A DNA stretch of 64,000 nucleotides. It comes from Roseovarius sp. THAF9. Lineage in GTDB: Bacteria; Pseudomonadota; Alphaproteobacteria; Rhodobacterales; Rhodobacteraceae. Location: the NCBI RefSeq assembly GCF_009363715.1, contig NZ_CP045404.1:2944001-3008000 (forward strand), in the 5' to 3' direction. Shown here piece after piece: positions 48,102 to 61,145 of the stretch. Position 1 is the stretch's first letter. Each line of letters opens with the position of its first letter. The notes below the pieces were generated by a model, which was not told the DNA's origin, did no database searches, and worked only from the letters and a program-made list of their open reading frames with translations. Position numbers and translations under genes: made by a program.

Positions 48102-48284
48102 ATGGATGCAATCCAGACAGCCGAATACGCCCGCGCCCTGCTCAATGCCCACGGCCCCAAGGCCGAGGCCGAAGCAGCGCGCAAGATGCGTGAATCGCAA
48201 GAGGCCGGGCGCAAATCAGAGGCCGAAAACTGGGCGGCCATCCGCCAGGCCGTGATGCAGCGGCGCGGCCCTAGCCAGACCTGA
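48102..48284 (+). CDS. Small alpha-helical protein, uncharacterised
   Basis: A 60-aa highly charged, Ala-rich protein (MDAIQTAEYARALLNAHG, then EAEAARKMRESQEAG) predicted to be helical. GGGAGGA stands 8 bases before ATG 48102, which supports translation; upstream in-frame starts lack such a site. It lies between the MaoC gene and the convergent GST. No family is recognised. Confidence 0.75.
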   Translation: MDAIQTAEYARALLNAHGPKAEAEAARKMRESQEAGRKSEAENWAAIRQAVMQRRGPSQT

Positions 48285-48302
48285 GGCACGCGCCAAGGGC
48301 GA

Positions 48303-48929
48303 TCAGCCCATATCGGGCTCGGTCGCCTTGAAGCTTTCGATCTCCTGCACGGCGGCCCACCAGCGCGCCAGCTTGCCGGTAATGATATTGTCGGCCTCCG
48401 GCGTCAGCGACACGTAATAAATCATCGGCGCCAGCATGTAGTCCGCCAGCGTCGGCTCCTTGCCGCAGATGAACGGGTCGGCCCAGTCCATCAGCAGCGC
48501 GTTCAGCGTTTGTGAATCCGCAAGGCTCTTCGACAGGGCATCGTCATTCTTGCCGCCGATCAGCTCGGGGAACAGGTGATAGCCCGCCGCCCCCATCAGG
48601 GCGTCGTACCCATAGCTGGTGAAAACGCTGATCGCCTCGTTCATCTTCGCCCGCGCCTTGGGGTCGTCCGGCACAAGGCTCGGCCCCTTGCCCGTCTCGT
48701 TGATGTAGCGGCAGATCGCGTCGCACTCGCGCAGGCGCATATCGTCGATATCCATGACCGGCACCTTGCCGAAGGGATGCCGCATCAGGTGCTCCGGCTG
48801 CTTGGGCTCGCCTTCCAGCACGTTCACATGCACCTGATCGTAATCAATATCGTTGTCCATCAGGACCATGCGCGCCGTCCGCACATAGGTCGATCCATTG
48901 AAACCGTAGAGCACGGGTATGTCGGCCAT
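48303..48929 (-). CDS. Glutathione S-transferase family protein
   Basis: A 208-aa protein with a thioredoxin-like N-terminal GST domain (VLYGFNGSTYVRTARMVL...FGKVPVMDIDDMRLRECDAICRYI) and a helical C-terminal domain (WADPFICGKEPTLADYMLAPM). The cis-proline VP is present. GGAGA stands 6 bases before ATG 48929. It is divergent from ribF. Specific substrate unknown. Confidence 0.93.
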   Translation of the reverse strand: MADIPVLYGFNGSTYVRTARMVLMDNDIDYDQVHVNVLEGEPKQPEHLMRHPFGKVPVMDIDDMRLRECDAICRYINETGKGPSLVPDDPKARAKMNEAISVFTSYGYDALMGAAGYHLFPELIGGKNDDALSKSLADSQTLNALLMDWADPFICGKEPTLADYMLAPMIYYVSLTPEADNIITGKLARWWAAVQEIESFKATEPDMG

Positions 48930-49052
48930 TCTTTCTCTCCAATCATCTCGTTGCTGCTGCATGAACGCATCAGAACGGTTTACGTTTCTTTCAAAACCGA
49001 ATGCGCGGCACCGCCTCTTGATCACCCCCCCGCATCCGGCTACCCCTGCGCC

Positions 49053-49979
49053 ATGCGCATCATCCGCGATTACACCTTCATTGATCCTCAGGACCGGGGC
49101 GCCTCCGTCGCCATCGGAAACTTCGATGGTGTGCATCTCGGCCACCAATCGGTGATCGACCTTGCCCGCAAGGGCGACGGTCCCCTCGGCGTGCTAACGT
49201 TCGAGCCGCACCCGCGCGAGTATTTCGCCCCCGACGCGTCCCCCTTTCGCCTGATGGGCCACGAGGCGCGCGCCAACCGCCTCGCCAAGCTGGGCGTCGA
49301 ACGGCTCTACGAGCTCAATTTCAACGCCGCCCTCGCCAGCCTCACACCCGAGGAGTTCGCCCGCAACGTAATCGCCGACGGTCTCGGACTGACACACGTG
49401 GTCGTCGGCGCCGATTTCTGCTTCGGCAAGGGCCGCGCCGGCAATTCCGCCGACCTGCACCGGTTCGGGCAGGAAATGGGATTCGACGTCACCATCGCCA
49501 CGCTGCTCGAAGGCGACGACGGCCAGGTCTCCTCCACCGCCATCCGCGAGGCGCTCAGCGAGGGCCGCCCCCGCGACGCCGCCGCCATGCTGGGCCACTG
49601 GCACCGCATCGACGGGCCTGTCATCGGCGGCGAACAGCGCGGGCGCGATCTTGGCTATCCCACCGCCAACATGTCCATCGAGGGGCTGCATCCGCCGCGC
49701 TTCGGCGTCTATGCCGTGCTGGTCGACGTGCTCGACGGCCCGCACTCGGGCCACTACCACGGCGCCGCCTCTCTCGGTACGCGCCCGATGTTCCAAGGTG
49801 AAGTCCCCAATATCGAAACCTTCCTCTTCGATTTCTCCGGCGACCTCTACGGCGCCGACCTCTCGGTCGCCCTCGTCGAATACCTCCGCCCCGAGGAAAC
49901 CTTCGACAGCTTGGAGGCCTTCATCGCCCAGATGGACGCCGACTGCGACCGCGCCCGCGCGGTGCTGGCCGCCACATGA
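49053..49979 (+). CDS. ribF: Bifunctional riboflavin kinase/FAD synthetase
   Basis: Converts riboflavin to FMN and FMN to FAD. The 308-aa product has the FAD synthetase nucleotidyltransferase motif VAIGNFDGVHLGHQ at about 20-33, the middle SSTAIREALSEG, and the flavokinase domain with GRDLGYPTANM and FGVYAVLVDV. The conserved N-terminus fixes the start at ATG 49053. Its stop overlaps the next gene (YcgN) as ATGA. Confidence 0.97.
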   Translation: MRIIRDYTFIDPQDRGASVAIGNFDGVHLGHQSVIDLARKGDGPLGVLTFEPHPREYFAPDASPFRLMGHEARANRLAKLGVERLYELNFNAALASLTPEEFARNVIADGLGLTHVVVGADFCFGKGRAGNSADLHRFGQEMGFDVTIATLLEGDDGQVSSTAIREALSEGRPRDAAAMLGHWHRIDGPVIGGEQRGRDLGYPTANMSIEGLHPPRFGVYAVLVDVLDGPHSGHYHGAASLGTRPMFQGEVPNIETFLFDFSGDLYGADLSVALVEYLRPEETFDSLEAFIAQMDADCDRARAVLAAT

Positions 49980-50464
49980 CCGACGCCTCCGATCCCATCG
50001 ACCGCTCCGGCCTGCGCCCGCGCTACTGGGAAACCGTGTCGCTGGACCGCATGACACAGAAAGAGTGGGAGGCGCTCTGCGACGGCTGCGGCAAATGCTG
50101 CCTCAACAAGCTCGAGGACGAGGACACCGGCGAGGTCGCCCTGACCCGCATCGCCTGCCGCCTCTTCGACGACAGCACCTGCCGCTGCGCCAATTACGAC
50201 ATCCGACACCAGTTCGTGCCCGAATGCATCTCGCTCTCGCCCGAGAATATCGAAGGGAGCCTCTATTGGCTGCCCGAAACCTGCGCCTACAAGCTTCTCT
50301 GGACCGGCAAGCCGCTCTACGACTGGCACCCGCTCATCTCCGGCACACCCGACAGTGTGCACGCCGCCGGGGTTTCGGTGCAGAACGCCACCCTGCCCGA
50401 GTTCGAGATTTCAGAGGACGAGTGGGAAGAGCATCTGATAGAGGAACCGCTGGGATGCGACTAG
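49976..50464 (+). CDS. YcgN/UPF0260 family cysteine-cluster protein
   Basis: A 162-aa protein with the family's Cys cluster CDGCGKCC near residue 36 and further Cys in TRIACRLFDD, CRCANY and ECISL, suggesting a metal or Fe-S site. W-x-L-P-E-T-C-A-Y and PLYDWHPL are also typical. Function is not known. It overlaps ribF by four bases and the threonine aldolase gene by ten, so the three form an operon. Confidence 0.92.
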   Translation: MTDASDPIDRSGLRPRYWETVSLDRMTQKEWEALCDGCGKCCLNKLEDEDTGEVALTRIACRLFDDSTCRCANYDIRHQFVPECISLSPENIEGSLYWLPETCAYKLLWTGKPLYDWHPLISGTPDSVHAAGVSVQNATLPEFEISEDEWEEHLIEEPLGCD

Positions 50465-51501
50465 CCTCCGACAACACCGGCCCTGCCCTGCCCCAGGTGA
50501 TGGAGGCGCTGGCCCGCGCCAATGACGGCCACGCCACGCCCTACGGCGCCGACACGCTGACCGACGCCGCCCGCGACAAGGTGCGCGCGGTCTTCGCCGC
50601 CCCCGACGCCGCGGTCGAGTTCGTCACCACGGGCACCGCGGCCAACGTCCTCGCGCTCGCCACCCTGACCCAGCCGTGGCAGACCATCTTCTGCACGCCC
50701 CGCGCACACATCCTGGTCGACGAATGCCACGCGCCCGAGTTCTACACCGGCGGCGCGCGCCTGACCCTGACGGGGCATGAGGACAAGATGACGGCCGATG
50801 ATCTCGCAGCCGCTATCTCAGCCCTGCCCCGCCGCGACGTCCACGCCTCCGAGGCGGGAACGGTCGCCCTCACCCAGGTCACCGAGATGGGCCAACTCTA
50901 CACACTGGAAGAATTGCGCAGCCTCTCGAACGTCGCCCATGCCCACGGCCTTTCGGTGCATCTCGACGGCGCCCGCTTTGCCAATGCCTGCGCCGCCCTC
51001 GGCTGTACGCCCGCGCAAATGAGCCATGAGGCCGGCATCGACGCCGTCTCCTTCGGCGCCTCCAAGAACGGTTGCCTGAATGTCGAGGCTGTCGTCATGT
51101 TCGACCCGGCTAAGGCGTGGGAACTGGAACGCCGCCGCAAGCGTGGCGGGCATCTGGTTTCCAAGGGTCGCTTTCTTGCCGCGCAGATGCTGGGCTATCT
51201 CGAAGACGACGTCTGGCTCACCTCGGCACGCCGCGCCAACGCCAACGCCGCCCGCCTTGTCGCGGGCCTGCGCGCCCTGCCGGACTGCACCTTCCTTGCC
51301 GAACCGCAGGCCAACATGATCTTCGCCCGCCTGCGCCGCGCCACGCACCAGCGCTTGCACGCGGGCGGCGCGGTCTATGGCCTCTACGAAGGTCCTCTGG
51401 AAGATGGCGACCCGGACGAACCACTCCTGATGCGCTGCGTTTGCGACTGGTCCCTCACCGAGACCCAGATCGACGACTTCCTGGCACTCGCCAAAGGCTG
51501 A
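50455..51501 (+). CDS. ltaE: Low-specificity L-threonine aldolase
   Basis: PLP enzyme that splits L-threonine (and allo-threonine) to glycine and acetaldehyde. The 348-aa product has MRLASDNTGPALPQVMEAL, FVTTGTAANVLAL, CHAPEFYTGGARL, HLDGARFANACAAL and the PLP lysine Lys204 in SFGASKNGCL. GAGGA stands 9 bases before ATG 50455. The last gene of the ribF-ycgN-ltaE group. The exact stereo-specificity is not readable. Confidence 0.93.
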   Translation: MRLASDNTGPALPQVMEALARANDGHATPYGADTLTDAARDKVRAVFAAPDAAVEFVTTGTAANVLALATLTQPWQTIFCTPRAHILVDECHAPEFYTGGARLTLTGHEDKMTADDLAAAISALPRRDVHASEAGTVALTQVTEMGQLYTLEELRSLSNVAHAHGLSVHLDGARFANACAALGCTPAQMSHEAGIDAVSFGASKNGCLNVEAVVMFDPAKAWELERRRKRGGHLVSKGRFLAAQMLGYLEDDVWLTSARRANANAARLVAGLRALPDCTFLAEPQANMIFARLRRATHQRLHAGGAVYGLYEGPLEDGDPDEPLLMRCVCDWSLTETQIDDFLALAKG

Positions 51502-51510
51502 GCCGCCGCC

Positions 51511-51912
51511 TCAGGCCCACCACCGCGCCACCGCGACACCCACCGTGGCTGACGTGCCCGTCAGCAGCGTGCCCCAGGTAAAGTCCGTCGCAACCATCCG
51601 CCACGTCCAATCCTTCAGCGTCGCAAGGTTGGTGAACTCGTAGGTGCCATAGCCCATCGCCCCGATCAGCGCCGCGGTGCCGAACACCCACAGCAGCGTC
51701 CGCTCATGCTGCATCGCGGGCCAGCTGACGAACCACAGCACGCAGAAGATATAGAAGGCATAGAACACCACCGCCGGGCCCATGCGCGGGCTGTCCAGCA
51801 GCAGGCCCTTGATGTCCTTCTCGAAGGTCGGCTTGATCAGGTAACTCAGGCCCAGGTAGTCCAGCCCGAGGAAGACCGCGAAGGTCACGACGTAAAGAAT
51901 GGCGATGGTCAT
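51511..51912 (-). CDS. DUF2177 family membrane protein
   Basis: A 133-aa protein with four membrane segments (ILYVVTFAVFLGLDYLGLSY; VVFYAFYIFCVLWFVSW; WVFGTAALIGAMGYGTYEF; WGTLLTGTSATVGVAVA) and the DUF2177 signature TYEFTNLATLKDW. AGGAGG stands 6 bases before ATG 51912. Function unknown. Confidence 0.9.
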   Translation of the reverse strand: MTIAILYVVTFAVFLGLDYLGLSYLIKPTFEKDIKGLLLDSPRMGPAVVFYAFYIFCVLWFVSWPAMQHERTLLWVFGTAALIGAMGYGTYEFTNLATLKDWTWRMVATDFTWGTLLTGTSATVGVAVARWWA

Positions 51913-52009
51913 GCTTGGCCTCCTGACCGATTGAACGCAGGCCGGACCGCGCCGGTTCCTGCCGCCCTTCAAGAGCTAGCGTGAAACCCGTCAGGACAAC
52001 GCTTCCGTG

Positions 52010-52816
52010 TCACACGTTGCGCAGAAATCGCAGTATTTCCGCACTCACCTGCCGCGCATGGGTCAGCGGCACCATGTGCCCCGCCCCGGCCATGACCGCG
52101 CGCTCGGCCTTGGGCAATCGCGCTGCCAGCCCTTCGTTGATCGCACCGATGATGGCCGGCGAGGCGCTGCCCTCGATCAGCAGAGCGGGCTGCGTCACGC
52201 CCTGCAGGACACCGGGCGCCAGCAGCCCCCCCACATCATCGTAAAGCGCGGCATGCCCCGCCTCGATCAGCGGCATCTGCGCCGCCAGTCGGTCGCGCTC
52301 CGGCGCGCTCAGGCTCTCCCATTCCGCGCCATTGCCCCAGACCGACAGGAAGGCCCGCGCCGCCGCATATCCGTCACCGGCTTCCATGCCGTCGGTGAAC
52401 CCGGCCATCTGCGCCGCGAAGCCGTCCCGCATCTGCGGATGATCGGCCAGCGCCACGGCAAAGAAAACCGGTTCGATCAACACCAGAGACCGCACCAGCT
52501 CGGGCCGCATGACCGCCAACCGCAACGCCACCGTCGCACCGAAGGAATGCCCGATGATATGCGCAGGGCCGTCCAGAAGATCAGCGGCAATCTTCGCCGT
52601 CACCTCCTGGATCTCGCCGCGTTCGTCCCAATCGCCGCTGCGCCCATGCCCCGGCATATCGAACGCCGTCAGGGTCAGCGCCCCCGACAAGTGCCGCGCC
52701 AGCGCGCCCCAAGTCCCCGAGTGTGCCAGCGAACAATGGATGGCCAACGCCGGTTGCGGCCCTTGCCCGAACGTCGTCCAATACGTCGGAAACCCGGCTT
52801 TCAACGCCTCAGGCAT
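52010..52816 (-). CDS. Alpha/beta-hydrolase fold protein
   Basis: A 268-aa soluble hydrolase with [11 protein letters not shown] (oxyanion region), [13 protein letters not shown], the nucleophile elbow [13 protein letters not shown] with the Ser nucleophile, and a late [14 protein letters not shown] with the catalytic His. Resembles carboxylesterase or peptidase-like hydrolases. Substrate unknown. Divergent from prs with a 174-base gap. Confidence 0.93.
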   Translation of the reverse strand: MPEALKAGFPTYWTTFGQGPQPALAIHCSLAHSGTWGALARHLSGALTLTAFDMPGHGRSGDWDERGEIQEVTAKIAADLLDGPAHIIGHSFGATVALRLAVMRPELVRSLVLIEPVFFAVALADHPQMRDGFAAQMAGFTDGMEAGDGYAAARAFLSVWGNGAEWESLSAPERDRLAAQMPLIEAGHAALYDDVGGLLAPGVLQGVTQPALLIEGSASPAIIGAINEGLAARLPKAERAVMAGAGHMVPLTHARQVSAEILRFLRNV

Positions 52817-52990
52817 CGCTCCTCACGGGGGCATCTGCGGGGAAATGCGGCAGGGTGCGTCTCATTTTCATGGCCTTTCGCGGCATTCGGCACCCTCGCC
52901 CAATGCATGTCTTTGCCAGACGTGCCACCCATGCTAATCGGTGTCAACGTCACGAATCTGTCAAGATCGACCACCCGGGGACCCTTTCAC

Positions 52991-54007
52991 ATGTCAGTCA
53001 CTCACGAGCCGAAGCTCATTTCCGGCAACGCCAACATGCCGTTGGCCACAGCCGTCTCGCGCCGCATGTCCATGCATCGCGGCGTCAATGTCGGGCTCGT
53101 CGATGCCCGCGTCGAACGTTTCAACGACGGCGAGATCTTCGTCGAGGTGTTCGAGAACGTGCGCGGCGAGGACATGTTCATCATCCAGCCGACGTCCAAT
53201 CCGGCCAACGACAACCTGATGGAACTGCTCATCATGTCCGACGCGCTGCGCCGCTCCTCGGCCAAGCGCATCACCGCCGTGATCCCCTATTTCGGCTACG
53301 CCCGGCAGGACCGCCGCACCAAGGCGCGGACGCCCATTTCGGCCAAGCTGGTGGCCAACATGATCGTTGAAGCCGGCATCGAACGGGTCCTGACCATGGA
53401 CCTGCACGCCGCCCAGATCCAAGGCTTCTTCGACATCCCCGTCGACAACCTCTATGCCTCGCCGGTCTTCGCGCTGGACGTGATGACCCAGTTCCGCGAC
53501 CACCTCGACGACGTGATGATTGTCTCGCCCGATGTCGGCGGCGTGGCCCGCGCCCGCGAACTCGCCAAGCGGATCAACGCTCCCCTCAGCATCGTCGACA
53601 AGCGCCGCGAGAAAGCCGGCGAAGTGGCCGAGATGACCGTGATCGGTGAAGTCACCGACAAAATCTGCGTGATTGTCGACGACATGTGCGACACCGCCGG
53701 CACCATGTGCAAAGCTGCCCAGCACCTGATGGACAACGGCGCGCGCGAGGTGCACGCCTACACGACCCACGGCGTCATGTCCGGCCCGGCGGTCGAGCGG
53801 ATCACGGGCTCGGTGCTGAAATCCATGGTCATCACCGACACGATCCAGCCCACAGAGGCTGTCAAGAACACACCCAACATCCGCATCATCCCCACCGCCC
53901 CGGTCTTTGCCCAGGCGATCTTGAACATCTGGAACGGAACCTCGGTGTCGTCGCTCTTCGAGACCCCGACGCTGGAGCCTATCTACGAAGGCCAGTTCGG
54001 CACCTGA
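52991..54007 (+). CDS. prs: Ribose-phosphate pyrophosphokinase
   Basis: Makes PRPP from ribose 5-phosphate and ATP for nucleotide, histidine and tryptophan synthesis. The 338-aa product has [66 protein letters not shown], and the PRPP loop [13 protein letters not shown] 52991 fits the family start. It is about 20 residues longer than the E. coli enzyme. A copy of the dispersed motif follows it. Confidence 0.97.
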   Translation: MSVTHEPKLISGNANMPLATAVSRRMSMHRGVNVGLVDARVERFNDGEIFVEVFENVRGEDMFIIQPTSNPANDNLMELLIMSDALRRSSAKRITAVIPYFGYARQDRRTKARTPISAKLVANMIVEAGIERVLTMDLHAAQIQGFFDIPVDNLYASPVFALDVMTQFRDHLDDVMIVSPDVGGVARARELAKRINAPLSIVDKRREKAGEVAEMTVIGEVTDKICVIVDDMCDTAGTMCKAAQHLMDNGAREVHAYTTHGVMSGPAVERITGSVLKSMVITDTIQPTEAVKNTPNIRIIPTAPVFAQAILNIWNGTSVSSLFETPTLEPIYEGQFGT

Positions 54008-54081
54008 TCGCAGTCAAATCGAGTGGCTGCGCCACCCACTATTGATTGATTGAGGCCAAAGGAAGAACCAAGCCTGCGCGT

Positions 54082-54126
54082 CTTCCTCTGGCGTAAAATA
54101 TCCCCGCCGGAGGCAAAGAACTCTTC
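54082..54126 (-). repeat. Dispersed intergenic motif, copy D
   Basis: On the minus strand it reads GAAGAGTTCTTTGCC, TCCGGCGG, GGATATTT, three bases (TAC), GCCAGAGGAAG. The core matches copies A and B exactly and the left flank matches copy B. GGCG/CGCC brackets the ATATTT core. It lies between the convergent ends of prs and the H-type lectin gene and touches the lectin stop. Confidence 0.85.
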
Positions 54127-54475
54127 AGTAGAGCTGCCAGTCGTCCTCGTGCGGCACGGCGCCGATCGCCATCCACCGGATGCGGGCGCGGGCGACGCGC
54201 GTGTCTCCCCATGTGCGAAAGACCACATCGAACCCCGTTGCCCCCACGTTCTCGGCGGTCACGTCGGCGCGGGCGTTCGTCGCGCTGTCCATGTCCCACA
54301 TCGACAGGCTGACATGCACCGAAGGCGGCTCTTTGAAAGCCTTGCCGAACGTCACCTTGCGGCGGCGTTCGCGGGCGCCGGTGCCGGTCCACATCTCGCC
54401 GCCATCCTCGTAGTCGGAAAACAGGACGTCGTCGCCCTGTTCGATCCCGATGGTCTGATTGACAAGATACTTCAT
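54125..54475 (-). CDS. H-type lectin domain protein
   Basis: A 116-aa protein whose C-terminal 75 residues match the H-type lectin fold: VTFGKAFKEPPSVHVSLSMWDMDSATNAR, VGATGFDVVFRTWGDTRVARARIRWMAIG. In animals such domains bind N-acetylgalactosamine; bacterial ones are mostly uncharacterised. It has no signal peptide. It lies downstream of the atp operon terminator. Carbohydrate binding is inference from the fold. Confidence 0.85.
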   Translation of the reverse strand: MKYLVNQTIGIEQGDDVLFSDYEDGGEMWTGTGARERRRKVTFGKAFKEPPSVHVSLSMWDMDSATNARADVTAENVGATGFDVVFRTWGDTRVARARIRWMAIGAVPHEDDWQLY

Positions 54476-54534
54476 CTACCGCCACACGCCGTCACGCCAC
54501 TGCTCCTACTATCGCTTTTCGGCGAAATTGAGAA

Positions 54535-54573
54535 ACAAAAAGGAAAAGGGCCCGACATTTGTGGGCCCTTTCC
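54535..54573 (-). terminator. Terminator of the atp operon
   Basis: On the minus strand AAAGGGCCC, loop of nine bases, GGGCCCTTT, then TCCTTTTTG. It lies 27 bases after the atpC stop and before the H-type lectin gene. Confidence 0.88.
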
Positions 54574-54599
54574 GAAATATGTCGTCTGCCCGACCGTGC

Positions 54600-55043
54600 T
54601 CAGGGAGCGGGGGCCTTGGACGAGGTCGAAAGACCGATCTGGTCGCCCATCGCCACCATGTCGGACAACAGTTTCGCGGCGTCATCCACCGGCCCAGGCT
54701 CGTTGACGAAGGTCTCCTGCGCCTTTGCCAGCCGGTCCGTGGCCTCGTCGACCATCTTCTGAAACTCGTCCTGGGTCATGTCCTCGCGCGGCAGCGCGCG
54801 TTCGGCCAGCACCGAGATCGAGTCGGCGTTGATCTCGGCGAAACCACCGGTGACGACGTACTCCTTGTCGCCCTCCGGGCCGGACACGCTGACGACACCT
54901 GGGCGCAGCGTAGTGATCAGCGGCGCGTGGTTGGCCATCGCCGTCATGTCGCCGTCGCTGCCGGGGATCTGCACCTGCGTCACCTCGATCGACGCCAGCA
55001 GGCGCTCGGGGCTCACCAGGTCGAATTGCACTGTATCAGCCAT
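54600..55043 (-). CDS. atpC: F1 ATP synthase subunit epsilon
   Basis: Rotor subunit that couples the gamma shaft and can inhibit ATP hydrolysis. The 147-aa product has [43 protein letters not shown] in outline and a helical C-terminus. GGAGG stands 5 bases before ATG 55043. Last gene of atpHAGDC. Confidence 0.97.
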   Translation of the reverse strand: MADTVQFDLVSPERLLASIEVTQVQIPGSDGDMTAMANHAPLITTLRPGVVSVSGPEGDKEYVVTGGFAEINADSISVLAERALPREDMTQDEFQKMVDEATDRLAKAQETFVNEPGPVDDAAKLLSDMVAMGDQIGLSTSSKAPAP

Positions 55044-55095
55044 ATTGGCCTCCGTTTCTGTCGCGCCAGGCTTTACCCACCCCGCGGACCGATCC

Positions 55096-55117
55096 GTAGG
55101 GTGGGTGAAAACCCACG
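55096..55117 (+). repeat. GGGTGGG...AAAACCCA intergenic motif, copy 2
   Basis: GTAGGGTGGGTG-AAAACCCACG on the plus strand, nearly identical to 24338-24362. It sits between the atpD stop and atpC inside the operon. A nearby ACCCACC (from about 55075) can pair with GGTGGGT, so a larger hairpin between the two genes is possible. Confidence 0.7.
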
Positions 55118-55118
55118 C

Positions 55119-57448
<2,330 letters not shown>

Positions 57449-57463
57449 TGCCTCGTCACCCCC

Positions 57464-59002
<1,539 letters not shown>

Positions 59003-59563
59003 TTATCCGACCTCTTTCATTGCATTCTGTAGGGAATTGAGGCGCGAGCGGATCGACGTGTCGATCATCTTCGAGCCCACCTTTACGACAAGACCGCCAA
59101 TGAGGCTTTCATCGACGGTCGCATTGATCTTCACGTCTTTTCCGACGGTGCTTTTCAGCGTTTCGGCCAGCTTCTTCGACTGCGCGTCGGTCAGCTTGAC
59201 GGCGCTGGTCACATCGGCGGTCACCTCGCCCTTGTGATCCGCGATGCGCTCGTTCAGCTGGCGCACCAGTTGCGGCACCGCGAACAGGCGCCGTTTCTGC
59301 GCCATCAGCGCAAGGCCGTTCTTCAGTTCGGGCACAAGCCCCATCTTATCCGCAATTGCCGCGATGGCGCGCTCCTGGTCTTCCCGGCTGACGACCGGGC
59401 TGCTGAGCAGGTCGCGCAGATCGGCACTGTCATCAAGAGCGGCGGAAAGATCGGCGAGGTTCGTTTCAAGCTTGTCCAGCGAGTTTGCATCTTTGGAAAG
59501 CTCGAAAATGGCAGTGGCATAGCGTTCGGCAATGCCGGAGGAGATCGAAGCTGGTTCGGACAC
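59003..59563 (-). CDS. atpH: F1 ATP synthase subunit delta
   Basis: Peripheral stalk subunit holding F1 to F0. The 186-aa product starts [22 protein letters not shown] with the delta-type N-terminus and ends [22 protein letters not shown] 59563 is chosen because GGAAGG stands about 6 bases upstream; a GTG at 59569 is too close to it. It is the first gene of the operon; the F0 genes (atpBEF, atpI) are elsewhere, as usual in this group. Confidence 0.96.
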   Translation of the reverse strand: MSEPASISSGIAERYATAIFELSKDANSLDKLETNLADLSAALDDSADLRDLLSSPVVSREDQERAIAAIADKMGLVPELKNGLALMAQKRRLFAVPQLVRQLNERIADHKGEVTADVTSAVKLTDAQSKKLAETLKSTVGKDVKINATVDESLIGGLVVKVGSKMIDTSIRSRLNSLQNAMKEVG

Positions 59564-59972
59564 GTCCACCCTTCCGATAGTTCTGACCCCGGCTCGACAA
59601 AAGACGGCGCAAAGGCCGTCTTTACCAGGGTGGTTAGAGACGATGAAACTCGCGAGACATCGATTTTCGTGGGCGGTTTAGCAGACCGTTGTGAAGCTCG
59701 CAAGCCAGCAGGACGGACTAAGACCCAAGCAGGGGGCTTTTGATATCAATGACTTACGGGCTATGCGACCGAATGCGCAATTTTATTGCGACAAAAATCG
59801 TAACTTTTCGTCGCTTTTTTGCGATTCCTTCCTGCGCCACCTGCACAGAAGTCAGGCATGACAGGGATTTGGCGCATCAAATGCCGTTAACGCTACCACC
59901 CTCCAAGCCCGCGCATGTGGGCCCACTTTCTTCCACGTTGCACAGCGCACTCCATCTCCCTAAGGACCCCTG
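59564..59972 (+). other. Intergenic region and leader of the atp operon
   Basis: About 409 bases between divergent atpH and the VanZ-like gene, without a credible coding frame. It includes a hairpin at 59600-59623 (AAAGACGGC, loop GCAAAG, GCCGTCTTT), which on the minus strand is followed by TTTTG, so it looks like a terminator or attenuator about 40 bases before atpH. The block 59770-59830 is AT-rich with near-inverted repeats (GCGACAAAAA...TTTTCGTCGC) and may hold the atp promoter. No exact -35/-10 pair is claimed. Confidence 0.6.
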
Positions 59973-60332
59973 ATGACCCGTCCCGCCGCCTCCCGTGTTC
60001 GTCTCGCTCGCGTCCTGACGCTTGCGCTGGCGCTCGGCATCCTTGTCACCACGCTTTGGCCGTCGCACGCGCCGCCCGTGCCGGTCACAATCCGCGACAA
60101 GGTTCTGCACACTCTGGCCTTCGCGGCCCTGATCCTGCCCATGGCCGTGACCGAGCCGCACCGCGCCCTGCGCCTCGCGCCCCTCTGCATCGCCTTTGGC
60201 GCGGCCATCGAGGTGATCCAGCCCGCCGTCGGGCGCGGCGCCGAATGGCTGGACCTGCTGGCCGATGCGCTCGGCGTCGGGCTGGGCCTCGCTCTGGGGT
60301 GGAGTTTTCGCGCAGCCTTCCGACGCCGTTAA
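59973..60332 (+). CDS. VanZ-like membrane protein
   Basis: A 119-aa protein with about four hydrophobic segments and the VanZ pattern: [26 protein letters not shown], then [36 protein letters not shown] stands 6 bases before ATG 59973. The family includes the teicoplanin-resistance protein VanZ, but most members have no proven role. Its stop overlaps the convergent methyltransferase stop (TTAA). Confidence 0.88.
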   Translation: MTRPAASRVRLARVLTLALALGILVTTLWPSHAPPVPVTIRDKVLHTLAFAALILPMAVTEPHRALRLAPLCIAFGAAIEVIQPAVGRGAEWLDLLADALGVGLGLALGWSFRAAFRRR

Positions 60333-61081
60333 ACCGGCTTGGCCTCCGGTTTCGGCTTCGGCGCCAGAACGCCCAGCGGGCTGCGCACCGTATCGCGGAT
60401 GGCCGAGCCGCGATCGGTGGGCGCATGCACCCGCTTGGTGGCCTGCACGATCAGCACGCCGCCTTTCAGCACCACCGACAGCTTGCCGCCCATGTTCTCC
60501 CACATGCCTGCCGTCTTGCGCCAGAATTTCCGGTGCGACGGCGGCTGATAAAGCGCCGTCACATGCCGCTCGGGCAGGAAATTCCGGGTCTTCAGCTGCG
60601 CCTCCAGCTGGCTCTGGCTGTAGGGTCGCCCGTAGCCGAACGGCGTCCGGTCGCTGCGCGACCACAGGCCCGCGCGGTTCGGCACCACGAAGAGCGCCGA
60701 TCCCCCCGGCCCCAGCACCCGCCAGCATTCCTCCAAAAGCTCGCCGGGCCGCTCGCAGGTCTCCAGCCCGTGCACTAGCATCAGCTTGTCGACCCGCCCC
60801 GTTTCCAGCGGCCACAGGGTTTCCTCGCACAGAACGCTGATATTGGGCTTGTCGGCGGGCCAGTGGATCACCCCCTGCGGCGCGGGCATCAGCGCGATCA
60901 CGCGCCGGCTGTCCTTCAGGTAGGGCCGCAGAAACGGCACGGCAAAGCCGTAACCGGCCACCGTCTGCCCCTTCGCCTCGGGCCACAACGCCCTGATTTC
61001 GGCGCCCACGGTTTTCTGCACCGCACGCCCCAGCTGGTTGCGGTAATAGAAATTCCTCAGGTCCTGCACGTCCAGATGCAT
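60329..61081 (-). CDS. Class I SAM-dependent methyltransferase
   Basis: A 250-aa protein of the Methyltransf_11 type: [26 protein letters not shown] in place of the usual E/D-x-G-x-G-x-G loop, then [39 protein letters not shown]. The C-terminus is Pro/Lys-rich. The nucleotide-binding loop is less Gly-rich than usual, so SAM binding should be tested. Divergent from gloB. Acceptor unknown. Confidence 0.85.
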   Translation of the reverse strand: MHLDVQDLRNFYYRNQLGRAVQKTVGAEIRALWPEAKGQTVAGYGFAVPFLRPYLKDSRRVIALMPAPQGVIHWPADKPNISVLCEETLWPLETGRVDKLMLVHGLETCERPGELLEECWRVLGPGGSALFVVPNRAGLWSRSDRTPFGYGRPYSQSQLEAQLKTRNFLPERHVTALYQPPSHRKFWRKTAGMWENMGGKLSVVLKGGVLIVQATKRVHAPTDRGSAIRDTVRSPLGVLAPKPKPEAKPV

Positions 61082-61145
61082 TGCAGCCCGCGCCTCGATC
61101 CGTCACTCTCGGGGCAAACATAACCACGAATTCAAGGATGGACCA

